DNA of 64,000 nucleotides from Candidatus Electrothrix communis (lineage in GTDB: Bacteria > Desulfobacterota > Desulfobulbia > Desulfobulbales > Desulfobulbaceae), in contig CP130629.1 in the NCBI GenBank assembly GCA_030644725.1, positions 1,962,795 to 2,026,794 of the forward strand, read 5' to 3'. Positions 27,051 to 35,555 of this stretch are shown here, in pieces. The position numbers and the translations under genes were made by a program. A model generated the notes under the pieces. It worked only from the letters and a program-made list of their open reading frames with translations. It was not told the DNA's origin and ran no database searches. Within the stretch, counting starts at the first letter, position 1; every line of letters starts with the position of its first letter.

Positions 27051-27446
27051 ATGTTAAATACAGAAAAAAAACTAAACATTACGCATGATCAAGAAAAGGA
27101 AATTAGAAATCATATTGTTAATGTAATAAAAAATTCAAATAGTAAAACATGTCTTTGCAGGTTGGTAGCTAACTCGGTTTCTTTAACTATGGATAATTCT
27201 GTTACACCTCGACAAGTTAAAAAGATAATGAATGAAATGATGCTTAGAGAAAAAGATGTAATTTTATATTTATGCGCTGAGCCTTCTAGAGTATTTCTTA
27301 AAGAAGATTACAATGAACTGGTAGAAAATGGAATCTTTTATCCTATAGAGGAGGGTGTCATTGAGAAAGGAAAACGTTTAAATGGAGCTATAAAACTTAT
27401 TATCGGTATCATAGTTGCTGGTTTAGCTATTTTTCTGTTCGCATAA
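27051..27446 (+). CDS. Hypothetical tail-anchored protein
   Basis: 131 residues, mostly soluble and helical, ending in a single hydrophobic helix (AIKLIIGIIVAGLAIFLFA) with no residues after it, so probably inserted in the membrane by its tail. No family recognised. It is AT-rich. The IS66 element landed 30 bases before its start and probably removed its native promoter or ribosome-binding region. Confidence 0.6.
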   Translation: MLNTEKKLNITHDQEKEIRNHIVNVIKNSNSKTCLCRLVANSVSLTMDNSVTPRQVKKIMNEMMLREKDVILYLCAEPSRVFLKEDYNELVENGIFYPIEEGVIEKGKRLNGAIKLIIGIIVAGLAIFLFA

Positions 27447-27504
27447 GTGATGTTAGCCAAATAAACCGCTAGCGCGGAAATTTCCAAGCAACATGAACGC
27501 CCAC

Positions 27505-27558
27505 AAAACAGCCCAACACGGCTTAGCCCTCTGCGGCAGCGGCAACCTCTCCTGCCGC
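27505..27558. repeat. 54-bp dispersed repeat, copy 1
   Basis: AACAGCCCAACACGGCTTAG followed by CTCTGCGGCAGCGGCAACCT and CCTGCCGC. A related copy lies at 31061-31126 with insertions. It sits between the tail-anchored gene and an sbcC fragment. Confidence 0.6.
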
Positions 27559-27603
27559 AAGGACGAGCACCACATGCTGATTTCCGCAAGCCAAGTCGGA
27601 AAA

Positions 27604-27711
27604 GTCCACTCCAAAAACCTGCCCGGCGGCGAGAGCTTTGTGGTCAGCCTGCCCCAGGGACAATCCGAGCTGGCGAGCGGCAATGTGCAGGTAGATTCGC
27701 TCTTTTTTGAC
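27604..27711 (+). pseudogene. sbcC signature-motif fragment 2 (diverged)
   Basis: The plus strand reads SKNLPGGESFVVSLPQGQSE, then LASGNVQVDSLFFD. SbcC reads STKNLSGGESFVVSLALALG, then LSEMVGGNVRVDSLFLDE. The reading frame is kept with only codon-level changes over about 35 residues, then it runs into unrelated sequence. It begins the SbcC C-terminal ATPase lobe but lacks everything after Walker B. Confidence 0.8.
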
Positions 27712-27748
27712 TTAATTGCTTGCAGTCCTCAAAAATTTCAACGTACTT

Positions 27749-28516
27749 CTATATTTCGTCAATCAGCCTCTGTGCATCGTCAACTTCTTCTTCTCTACCG
27801 CTTTGCTTCAGCCGTTCACGAAGTTGATCAAGCTCCTCTTGAAGAGCGGGAACCCATTGTTTTTTCACCTTATCATGAACATCATTCGTTGATTTCTCTA
27901 GGTTATCAACGAGTTGCTTCACTGATTGCTCCAGTTTTCTCACTTCTTCACTGTCAGGCACGCCTTGTATCTTTTTATTCAGTGTCTCAAATTGGCGGGA
28001 AACATCTTTTAAAGCTCCTTCCAGTTGAGTGCTCAGCTCCTGGGATGTACCAATTATGGATTCCTGAAGTTTCTCATAATTAGATCTCAAACTATCCTCT
28101 GCATTTTCAATTGATTGAGCTATGCCAGTGAATACATTCTGTAAGGGTTTCTCTTTAACAGAGCCGTGAACGATGGCTCCTTTTTCAATAACGGCTCCGC
28201 CTGCTTGTTGCTGTTCGACAACTATAGCCTTGCTTTCCGCAATAACCGGATCATCGCTGATATAGAATTTAGAATTGACGGTAGCGGCATCTTTAAAATC
28301 ATATTTCACTTTCACATCAACAAGATAATCACCTTGTGATCTATATGATGTTTTTTGAACTTGCCCGATTTTATTGCCCTGAAAATAGATAAGGCTGCCT
28401 GTTTTAAGGCCTTCCAGTTTCTCATATTGAATTTGAAATGTCAGGTCACGTTCTAAACAACCGAATAAAAAAATACTGACTAGAGCCGACACGAGAAACC
28501 AACTGAATTTATTCAT
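27749..28516 (-). CDS. MCE/MlaD-domain lipoprotein
   Basis: 255 residues. The signal peptide MNKFSWFLVSALVSIFLFGC has the lipobox cysteine at residue 20. An MCE-like domain follows (LEGLKTGSLIYFQGNKIGQV), then a helical region from about 120 to the end with heptad character (LEQSVKQLVDNLEKSTNDVH). MCE proteins bind lipids and move them between membranes, usually with a permease and ATPase. Neither partner is nearby, so this is an orphan. The 5' side faces a 384-base divergent region. Confidence 0.82.
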   Translation of the reverse strand: MNKFSWFLVSALVSIFLFGCLERDLTFQIQYEKLEGLKTGSLIYFQGNKIGQVQKTSYRSQGDYLVDVKVKYDFKDAATVNSKFYISDDPVIAESKAIVVEQQQAGGAVIEKGAIVHGSVKEKPLQNVFTGIAQSIENAEDSLRSNYEKLQESIIGTSQELSTQLEGALKDVSRQFETLNKKIQGVPDSEEVRKLEQSVKQLVDNLEKSTNDVHDKVKKQWVPALQEELDQLRERLKQSGREEEVDDAQRLIDEI

Positions 28517-28900
28517 TATTATTCCTTTATTTTCTTTGATAGTTCTGGTCGAAAATCACTACCTTGACAACGTTCATTGCTATCTTATTCTAACTAGTCA
28601 TCAAGTTTTTTTAAAAATATATTAACAGATTTCCCCCTGCCTGTACAACCTCGCTACGCAGTAAAAAAAACACTGTGATACCAAGAGAGAATGTTTTTAT
28701 CCGACAACATCGAATTTCGCTTTACTCTTTACATACAGCATTTATGCATGTTAGCATGCAGAAATATTTAGTTATTCCTTCGCGAAAAAAAATACAGCTG
28801 AAAGTAAAGTTGACAGGTTGCTTCGACCCCAAAAAAAAAATCGTCAGAAATGACATCTGCCAACCTTTCAATATAAAATTCACAATAAATCCAAGGCAAT
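28517..28900. other. Divergent promoter region
   Basis: AT-rich spacer between the MCE lipoprotein and the metallo-beta-lactamase gene. A promoter-like pair is entered separately at 28564. A run of A's near 28831-28840 and a putative long 5' leader of the plus-strand gene are also present. No RNA gene recognised. Confidence 0.5.
28564..28591 (+). promoter_or_regulatory. Sigma70-like promoter
   Basis: TTGACA and TATTCT are separated by 16 bases, close to consensus. It points towards the metallo-beta-lactamase gene but lies 310 bases before its ATG, so either the leader is long or this is coincidental. Confidence 0.35.
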
Positions 28901-29902
28901 ATGAAAAGACACTCAAAACATCCTGTTGTTACTGTGTGCATTATCTTTTTCACAGCTTGCACTCTCCTCTTGAGTACTGTTCCAGGATGGGCGAAAGTAG
29001 ATCCACTTCAACAGATTGAATTAAGCCCACCACCACCCGGCACCCTCAGAGTCGTACTTCTTGGAACTGCTGCCGGTCCTCCGGTAGGACTGACACAGTT
29101 CGGAATGAGTACACTTGTTGAGGCGGGAGATAAACGCTTCCTGTTTGATTGCGGTCGCGGTTCGACAATTCGACTCAGGCAACTGGGAATTCCTCTAGGA
29201 TCCATCAATAAAGTCTTCCTGACGCACCTGCATTCAGACCATCTCATCCAGCTTCCCGATATTTTCCTAGCGGGTTGGGTGATGGGAAGGAGGAATGAGC
29301 CCTTAAAGATCTGGGGCCCCAAGGGTACCAGCGACATGATGAATGCTCTTACCCAGGCCTTTGCCTTTGATATTCATATTCGGCGTGATGTCGATGAAAA
29401 ATTTCCTGCTGAAGGTATTCAAGTACAGAGTCATGAGATACAGGAAGGGATAATTTTCAATGAGGACGGCGTAAAGATAACAGCCTTTTTTGTGGACCAC
29501 AGACCTATCATACCGGCGTTCGGTTATAGGATTGATTATGGCGACCACTCCGTTGTTCTTTCCGGTGATACCCGAGTGTCTGAAAATCTTGTGGCGTTCG
29601 CCAAAGGAACAGATATCCTTGTTCACGAGGCACTACCTGTTCCAAATCAAGGCCCAATCTCAAAACTTGAACAACGTATTCTTGCTCATCATACCACTGG
29701 CGAACAGGCAGGAAAAATATTCACACGGATTAAACCCCGTTTGGCGGCACTTTCCCATGCACCCAACGCAGAGGGCTTCCTTAAACAAGTCCGTAGAACC
29801 TACAGCGGTCCTTTGCAACCACCAGAAGACCTGACGATCATCACTATTGGCGAACAAGTCCGTGTGCAAGATTTTGCCTCCCTCATAGCAACGCAAGAGT
29901 AG
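28901..29902 (+). CDS. Exported metallo-beta-lactamase-fold hydrolase (RNase Z-like)
   Basis: 333 residues. A signal-like N-terminus (VVTVCIIFFTACTLLLSTVPGWA) ends near residue 31. The fold follows with LLGTAAGPP, FDCGRGS, the zinc motif THLHSDH (108-114), GDTRVSEN and LSHAP. The order is that of RNase Z/arylsulfatase-type members of the superfamily. Export to the periplasm argues against tRNA processing and for an unknown hydrolase. The next gene follows directly and is also exported. Confidence 0.85.
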   Translation: MKRHSKHPVVTVCIIFFTACTLLLSTVPGWAKVDPLQQIELSPPPPGTLRVVLLGTAAGPPVGLTQFGMSTLVEAGDKRFLFDCGRGSTIRLRQLGIPLGSINKVFLTHLHSDHLIQLPDIFLAGWVMGRRNEPLKIWGPKGTSDMMNALTQAFAFDIHIRRDVDEKFPAEGIQVQSHEIQEGIIFNEDGVKITAFFVDHRPIIPAFGYRIDYGDHSVVLSGDTRVSENLVAFAKGTDILVHEALPVPNQGPISKLEQRILAHHTTGEQAGKIFTRIKPRLAALSHAPNAEGFLKQVRRTYSGPLQPPEDLTIITIGEQVRVQDFASLIATQE

Positions 29903-29983
29903 TTGGCACATTTTTCACAACGTGCCTTTTTAACAAAAAAATATTGCAGCCCGAAAGAACAACCTCATCTTCTCCATAGACCA

Positions 29984-31009
29984 ATGAATATCAGGACAAA
30001 AGTACAACAGACCCTTCTTGTTTTCTTCGTTTTTCTGACAGTGGCAGGGTCCTGCGGAGCAGCGGAACGCCAAGAAGAAAGCAAACCCTGGTACTTTCTC
30101 GCTATCCACAGCGAGCCGTACAACCATGAATGGAACCTTTACTTCACGGAAAGAGCCTATGACACCCTGACAAAAATGATAGCTCAGGCCGATGCGTATC
30201 ACATCAAGCTCACCCTCATGTTTGCCCCTGCATGGATAGACTTTCTTTTATCAGACAAAGAGCGAGTCGCTGCGGTGGAACGCTGGAAAAAAAACGGTCA
30301 CGAAATAGCAGGGCATCACCACAGTGTCTGGCATGGTAACTGGGATGGCTATTCTGCACTGTCCCGGCAGGAAGCTGAAAAATGGCGAGTCAAAGTGGGG
30401 GGGCATGATTATGAATCCTGTTACGGTTCAGAAAGTTATTACGGCACCTTGACTGATTTCACCACCAAGTTGCAACGTCTAAACCCTGCTGTTAAATCCG
30501 GCTGTATGAACGATGAACCAAGCAGGAATGCCCTGCCCGATGAGATCGTCTATAATACATGCTCCGGCTTTGCTAACTACGGCGAGGTTGGTCGGGTTGA
30601 AAGAGATCCAATACCTGAAAAAGGCAGGAATGAATATGTCAGCGTTGGCACCTATAACGGTATTGAACGGAAGTGGCTCGCCCACCATTTCTTAGGAAAG
30701 GCGAACCCAGCAAAAAAAGTTTTTAGCTCTATGCACACTGGTGTATACGGTACCGTCAATCATAGTTCGCCAGGAGAGCTTCAAACCTTTCTTGAATACC
30801 TTGAGTTCCTTCACCAGGTTGATCCGCAGGGGGAGAAAAGTCGAACAATTTCTGAAATCATTGAACAAAAGCTGTTACCGGAAAAACAACTCTCCACCGC
30901 GCAGATAAATGCTTTCTACCCGCCACCGCAACGCTCTCCCGTCACGTTGGCACCAGAAGACTGCCCGCATGTCAAAGGAAAAAAAAGTTATAATAAACCA
31001 ACACCCTGA
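29984..31009 (+). CDS. Exported polysaccharide-deacetylase-like protein
   Basis: About 341 residues from ATG 29984. The frame continues upstream to the previous stop, but a signal peptide (QQTLLVFFVFLTVAGSCGAA) follows this ATG. YFLAIHSEPYNHEW, TLMFAPAWIDFL and GHEIAGHHHSVWHGN resemble the NodB/glycoside hydrolase-deacetylase barrel, with the histidine cluster as metal site. No close family is recognised, so the substrate is open. The start lies 81 bases after the metallo-beta-lactamase stop, and the two are probably one operon. Confidence 0.65.
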   Translation: MNIRTKVQQTLLVFFVFLTVAGSCGAAERQEESKPWYFLAIHSEPYNHEWNLYFTERAYDTLTKMIAQADAYHIKLTLMFAPAWIDFLLSDKERVAAVERWKKNGHEIAGHHHSVWHGNWDGYSALSRQEAEKWRVKVGGHDYESCYGSESYYGTLTDFTTKLQRLNPAVKSGCMNDEPSRNALPDEIVYNTCSGFANYGEVGRVERDPIPEKGRNEYVSVGTYNGIERKWLAHHFLGKANPAKKVFSSMHTGVYGTVNHSSPGELQTFLEYLEFLHQVDPQGEKSRTISEIIEQKLLPEKQLSTAQINAFYPPPQRSPVTLAPEDCPHVKGKKSYNKPTP

Positions 31010-31060
31010 GGGGTCGTTTTCTATGGCGAAATAAATGGACGATTCATAGCCGCTGCTCAC

Positions 31061-31126
31061 AAAATAGCCCAACACGGAACACGGCTTCGTCCTTTGCGGT
31101 AGCGGCGACCTTTTTATTCCTGCCGC
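31061..31126. repeat. 54-bp dispersed repeat, copy 2
   Basis: AAAATAGCCCAACACGG, then CTTTGCGGTAGCGGCGACCT and CCTGCCGC, related to 27505-27558 with two short insertions. It lies in the 180-base gap before the rhodanese gene. Confidence 0.55.
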
Positions 31127-31189
31127 GACAGTATAAAAAAACTAATTAGTTACAAAAACAACTTATTACTATTACACGGAGGTTACATT

Positions 31190-31735
31190 TTGAAGAAAAG
31201 CAAAAAGTTAGTAATCGCAACAGCATTCGCCTGTATCGTTTCGAGTTCGATAATGTCGGCCAATAATGCGATGAGTTCGTCGGGAATAACGGAGAACATT
31301 TTTAATTCCTTCAGAGAAATTACCGGTCAACCATGGCCTGAAAATGTCGATCAGAAAATAGCTGATGTTAAAAAAACCACTAAAGTCATCAGTATGGAGG
31401 AATTTCACAAATTATTTGAGAAAAAAGACTACGACCTGATAGTTGATGTTCGAGAGCCGGGGGAATATGCCAGCGGTCATCTTCCGGGAGCAATTAATAT
31501 CCCCAGAGGACTTCTGGAGTTTAAAGTTTGGAAACATATTGGATTCCCTAAGAACACAGATGCAAATAATCGTATATTCCTGTATTGCAAGGTAGGCGGA
31601 AGGGCTATCCTTTCAGCCAATGCACTCACTGGATTGGGACTGACCAATGCCGTGGCGGTGAATATGAAAGTCGACAAGTGGAAGGGTGCCGGTTACCCTC
31701 TGGAGACAGAACAAGCTGACACCTCAAAAAAATAG
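31190..31735 (+). CDS. Exported rhodanese-domain protein
   Basis: 181 residues. GGAGG is seven bases before a TTG, which opens MKKSKKLVIATAFACIVSSS, a signal peptide; TTG is therefore the likely start. The rhodanese domain has DVREPGEYASGHLPGAINIP and an active-site loop FLYCKVGGRA with the cysteine at 133. These proteins transfer sulfane sulfur or bind sulfur species. A periplasmic position is expected. The Fe-S protein gene follows 110 bases later. Confidence 0.88.
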   Translation: MKKSKKLVIATAFACIVSSSIMSANNAMSSSGITENIFNSFREITGQPWPENVDQKIADVKKTTKVISMEEFHKLFEKKDYDLIVDVREPGEYASGHLPGAINIPRGLLEFKVWKHIGFPKNTDANNRIFLYCKVGGRAILSANALTGLGLTNAVAVNMKVDKWKGAGYPLETEQADTSKK

Positions 31736-31844
31736 TCGGCAAAGGAGGGAGGCGGGCAAGAAGCTTTCGCCTCCCTGAAAAAAATATCTACATCAGGAAA
31801 TCAGGCAAGATGTTACCCCGCGATAGATTCTATCCCATCCCCCT

Positions 31845-33071
31845 ATGAGGCATATAAAAAGACAAACCCTGCTGGACAGCTTACAGAGAAAATCGGAGAA
31901 ATGCATAGAATGCGGACTCTGCCGCAAAGAATGTAAATTTCTGCAGCAATACGGCACTCCAAAACAGATTGCTGACAGCTTTGACCCTTCCTCCTCAAAA
32001 GATCTGAAGATGCCGTTCGAGTGCAGCCTCTGCGGGCTCTGCAGGGCAGTATGCCCGGTAAAGATAAATCCGGCCGCTCTGTTTCTGGAGATGCGCCGCG
32101 AGGCGGTTGCCCAGGGCGTGCGGCTTTATCCCGACTACAGCATTATTCTCAATTACGAGAAAAGGGGGACATCCAAACGATATTCCTACTATGCTCTGCC
32201 GGAAAACTGTGACACGGTTTTCTTTCCCGGCTGCACCCTGGCAGGTACAAGACATGACAAGGTTAAAGGCATCTATGAGCATTTGCGGAAAACCATACCG
32301 CAGCTGGGCATAGTGCTGGACTGCTGTACCAAGCCCTCCCATGATCTTGGCAGAGAGAGTCATTTTCATTCCATGTTTCATGAGATGGAAAGTTTTCTCC
32401 GGGGTCACGGTGTGAAAGAAATTCTTGTGGCCTGTCCCAGTTGTTACCGGGTGTTCAAAGATTACAGTGAAGATTTACAGGTAAAAACTGTCTATGAACA
32501 TTTCGCCGAAACCTCCTTGCCGCCTTCGTCCAACATCCCCGCAACGATTACAATCCATGACCCATGCAGCACCAGAGATGAACAGCAGATCCACGCCGCA
32601 ATTCGTCAGCTTGCCGAAAGCAAATTATTGACGATTGACGAAATGAAATATGTCGGGACGAAAACCCTTTGCTGCGGTGAGGGCGGAACTGTGGGCTGTG
32701 TTAATCCCGATTACTCCGCGAACTGGGGGATCCGGCGCAAAGAGACAGCTGGCGGCAACAGAATTATTACCTATTGCGCAGGCTGTGCCAATATTTTAGG
32801 TTTTGTCAATCCAACCAGTCATATAATTGATTTGTTCTTTGACCCGCAGGCCGCCCTTGCCGGGAAGACAAAAATTGCAAAAGCACCGTGGACCTACCTC
32901 AACCGACTGTTCCTTAAAAGCTATTTCAAAAAAAGAATAGATGCAGCTGTCTCTCGCGAGAGGACGTTCACCGGGGAAAATAGGAGCAAGACTGGTGCGT
33001 TCAAACGTGTCGGTATTCTTTTTGCCCTTGTCGCTCTCATCATCGCTGTACGTATGAGCATTGCGCCCTGA
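31845..33071 (+). CDS. Heterodisulfide reductase/GlpC-like Fe-S oxidoreductase
   Basis: 408 residues. Two 4Fe-4S motifs, CIECGLCRKEC and CSLCGLCRAVCP, precede two CCG-type domains (LDCCTKPSHDLG; TLCCGEGGTVGC), each with the paired cysteines that hold noncubane clusters or disulfide centres. A single C-terminal transmembrane helix (GILFALVALIIAVRM) ends the protein, so it is membrane-tethered by its tail. Such subunits pass electrons to or from thiols or quinones. It follows a rhodanese, which hints at sulfur redox work, but partner subunits are absent. The start at 31845 is an ATG with only a weak ribosome-binding site. Confidence 0.83.
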   Translation: MRHIKRQTLLDSLQRKSEKCIECGLCRKECKFLQQYGTPKQIADSFDPSSSKDLKMPFECSLCGLCRAVCPVKINPAALFLEMRREAVAQGVRLYPDYSIILNYEKRGTSKRYSYYALPENCDTVFFPGCTLAGTRHDKVKGIYEHLRKTIPQLGIVLDCCTKPSHDLGRESHFHSMFHEMESFLRGHGVKEILVACPSCYRVFKDYSEDLQVKTVYEHFAETSLPPSSNIPATITIHDPCSTRDEQQIHAAIRQLAESKLLTIDEMKYVGTKTLCCGEGGTVGCVNPDYSANWGIRRKETAGGNRIITYCAGCANILGFVNPTSHIIDLFFDPQAALAGKTKIAKAPWTYLNRLFLKSYFKKRIDAAVSRERTFTGENRSKTGAFKRVGILFALVALIIAVRMSIAP

Positions 33072-33156
33072 TCCCTTGAGAGCGAAAAACAATGCGCTCT
33101 TAGACGGATACGAACGAGGGCAGATCAACAATCACGGTGTACAGAAACAAAAAAAA

Positions 33157-33842
33157 TCACCCATTGACTGTGCTCAAATCAAAAATAAACTTGTGCAGTT
33201 CATCATAATTGCAGCCATAGCAGCGAAACGGTTGGCTCTTCCCCCGAATATCGATTGTGTATAAACGAAAAACGGTTGTCTGTTGAGGAAGATGGCGGTA
33301 ACAGCTCTCGCCGATAACCACATCACAGTTAAGGCGGGATGCCTGTTCTTCAAGACGGAAAGCGACATTAACCGCATCACCTATTATCGTGTAATCACGA
33401 CTGCCTGCCACGCCAATATTACCAACAACTGCCTCGCCTGTATTCAATGCTGTCCAAAGGCGCAACGGTTCCTGGATCTCAGTAAACCGGTTGCCGAGTT
33501 CTGCGGTCAGTCTCTGCATCTCATCGGCTGCGGTAAGTGCCTGAATAACCCGAGAGAGACTATCACTATCTTTCCAGACAGCTAAGACAGCATCACCGAT
33601 AAACTTATCCACCTCCCCCCCGTTCTTTGTTACAATATCGCTCATCGCCTTGCACCATAATTGGAGCAGTTCGCCGATTCGAGCTACACCGAGCTGTTCG
33701 GACAGGGCTGTGTAGCTGCGAATATCGCAGACAAGGATACAAACAATCTTCCGTTGCAGGCAAACGACCGTCTCATCAGGAGGAAACTCGCTTCGGAATG
33801 AAAAAAAATTAACTTCCCGATTTGCTCCACTGTTGTTAAATA
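33157..33842 (-). pseudogene. Adenylate/guanylate cyclase domain, 3' half of a split FHA-cyclase gene
   Basis: The minus strand is open without a start from about 33842. It reads VFNNSGANREVNFFSFRSEF, then RKIVCILVCDIRSYTALSEQ, then GGEVDKFIGDAVLAVW and NIGVAGSRDYTIIGDAVNVA, a class III cyclase domain with both metal aspartates. A Met at 33645 is internal to the domain. The missing N-terminus is found at 35033-35431. Joining the two at the element boundaries gives FQKT-VFNNS in frame, so one gene was interrupted by the ISAzo13-type element. Confidence 0.85.
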
Positions 33843-35052
33843 CCCTGTATTATGAAAACAGAACATTACACATCAGAAATAGAAGAGGGTATGCAGCTAT
33901 TTGCAGCAACACTTAATGAACGAGATTTTCGCCGTTATGCGGCAATCGAAGCTCTTAAGTTGGAGCACGGCGGTATTAGCTACATTTCAAAATTATTATC
34001 CATTGATCCCAAAACAATTACCAAAGGGATCAAGGAGATCCAAAAAAACATTAACCCATGAATATATCAGAAAACCTGGAGGAGGTCGTTCGTATATTGA
34101 TGAGAAATATCCAAATCTTCATGAGGTTTTTCTGACGATAATTAAAGAACATACCGCTGGATGCCCTATGAATGATGACATTCGCTGGACGTATTTGACC
34201 CATCAAGAGATTGTCGGAAAGTTAGCCGAGAAAGAAATTTATATCAGCCCGCCCACTGTTGCTGATCTGCTCAAGTTGCATAACTTCAAGAAGCGCAAAA
34301 TGAGCCAATGCAAAACCATCAAAGATGTTGAGAATAGAGACGAACAATTTATAAATATAGACAGGTTACGAAGTTCCTATACCCAGGAAGGAGAACCGGT
34401 TGTCAGCGTTGATAGCAAGAAGAAAGAACCGTTTGGCAGTTTGTATCGAGAAGGTAAAGTCTATTCAACAACAGCCCCTGAAGTATATGATCATAGCTTT
34501 GCTTCCTTACAAACCGGTTTATCGGTACCTCACGGCATCCTTGATATCAACAAGAATAAAGCCTGCGTTAATATTGGGTTATCTCGTGATACCGCCGAAT
34601 TTTTTATGACAGTATGGTTTTGTGGTGGGAAACATACGGAAAGGTCGAATACCCTGATGCTACAAAACTATTAATTCTTTGTGATGGTGGAGGATCAAAC
34701 GGTTGCAGACATTATGTTTTTAAGGAAGCTGTGCAAAAATTGGCCGACACGCTCGGTATCACTGTTCGCATTGCCCATTATCCGGCCTATTGCTCAAAGT
34801 ATAACCCCATAGAACATAGACTTTTCCCTCATGTAACCAGAGCGTTATCAGGTGTCGTTTTAGATAGTGTACAGACGGTGAAAGATTTAATTGAGAGTAG
34901 GGCTAAAACAAAAAAAGGTTTAGAGACCTACGCTAATATAGTGGATAAAATTTACGAAACAGGCAGAAAGGCATCTGAGTTGTTTATGGAGAATATGCCT
35001 ATCGTTTTTGATCAGTTCCTGCCGAAATGGAATTATAAGGCCGTGCCAGTTT
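33843..35052 (+). mobile_element. ISAzo13-family insertion sequence (ends approximate)
   Basis: The element is defined by its transposase and by the two halves of the FHA-cyclase gene on either side. I could not establish clear terminal inverted repeats; CCCTGTATTAT and GGCACGGCCTTAT at the ends are only loosely similar. Boundaries were placed from the in-frame junction of the host gene, so they may be off by several bases. Confidence 0.75.
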
Positions 35053-35057
35053 TTTGA
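33852..35057 (+). pseudogene. ISAzo13-family transposase with two frame changes
   Basis: Three overlapping frames together make one transposase: SYISKLLSIDPKTITKGIKE; then HEYIRKPGGGRSYIDEKYPN, PVVSVDSKKKEPFGSLYREG and GLSRDTAEFF; then MVLWWETYGKVEYPDATKLL, ILCDGGGSNGCRHYVF and KYNPIEHRLFPHV. These are the ISAzo13 DDE landmarks. The first change lies at seven A's (about 34042-34048), the second at six T's (about 34598-34604), with opposite sign. Either two single-base indels inactivated it, they are homopolymer sequencing errors, or the gene uses frameshifting. Decay or error is likelier. Confidence 0.8.
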
Positions 35058-35431
35058 AATCTGGAAGTTATTAATTTTTTATTCCTTCCCTGTTCTGGAA
35101 TGTCAGGCTCAGTCTCCTGCGTGAACGTCAGTTCAGTATCTCCCAAGGTGACAATATCACCGGAAGAAAGCGTGGCCGGAAAATGAATCAATTTATAATT
35201 TACAAGGGTGCCGTTGGTACTCCCGAGGTCAACAATCGTGTAGGTGTTGTTTTCGTCTTTCTGGATCATTGAGTGACGGCGGGATATCCAGGAGTAGGGC
35301 AGCACGATATCGTTACACAAGCTGCGACCGATAGTTATGGTGTCAGCGGCAAGAACCCATTTATTGTCATTACCTTCCGCCTGATTGGAGATATTTAGCG
35401 TGGCCTGCGGGATAACTAGAGAAGATGCCAT
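35033..35431 (-). CDS. FHA domain protein, 5' half of a split FHA-cyclase gene
   Basis: 132 residues. TITIGRSLCNDIVLPYSWIS, RRHSMIQ and DLGSTNGTLVNYKLI are the FHA phosphothreonine-binding motifs. The last residues (TGTAL) are read from the inserted element; the host sequence ends near FQKT. The original product would be an FHA domain fused to a class III nucleotide cyclase. The FHA part may still be made as a short protein. Confidence 0.85.
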   Translation of the reverse strand: MASSLVIPQATLNISNQAEGNDNKWVLAADTITIGRSLCNDIVLPYSWISRRHSMIQKDENNTYTIVDLGSTNGTLVNYKLIHFPATLSSGDIVTLGDTELTFTQETEPDIPEQGRNKKLITSRFQKTGTAL

Positions 35432-35555
35432 AAAGCTTACCTAACAGTTGACGGTCATTTGTACGCAATTAAAAAGACATGATGCAATTTTTGATGATAA
35501 CCTCTGAGTTTAAACTAGACAAGCTGTTTTCTCACACTGCCGAAGTCGACGTTGA

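Noticed and set aside
34042-34050. Programmed -1 frameshift at A-AAA-AAC in the transposase
   Set aside because: The heptamer is in frame, but a -1 shift meets a stop within two codons; the continuing frame is +1, so decay or a sequencing error fits better.
33843-35052. Defined terminal inverted repeats for the ISAzo13-type element
   Set aside because: The two ends show only about seven matches in 13 positions, which is not enough; the boundaries were set from the interrupted gene instead.
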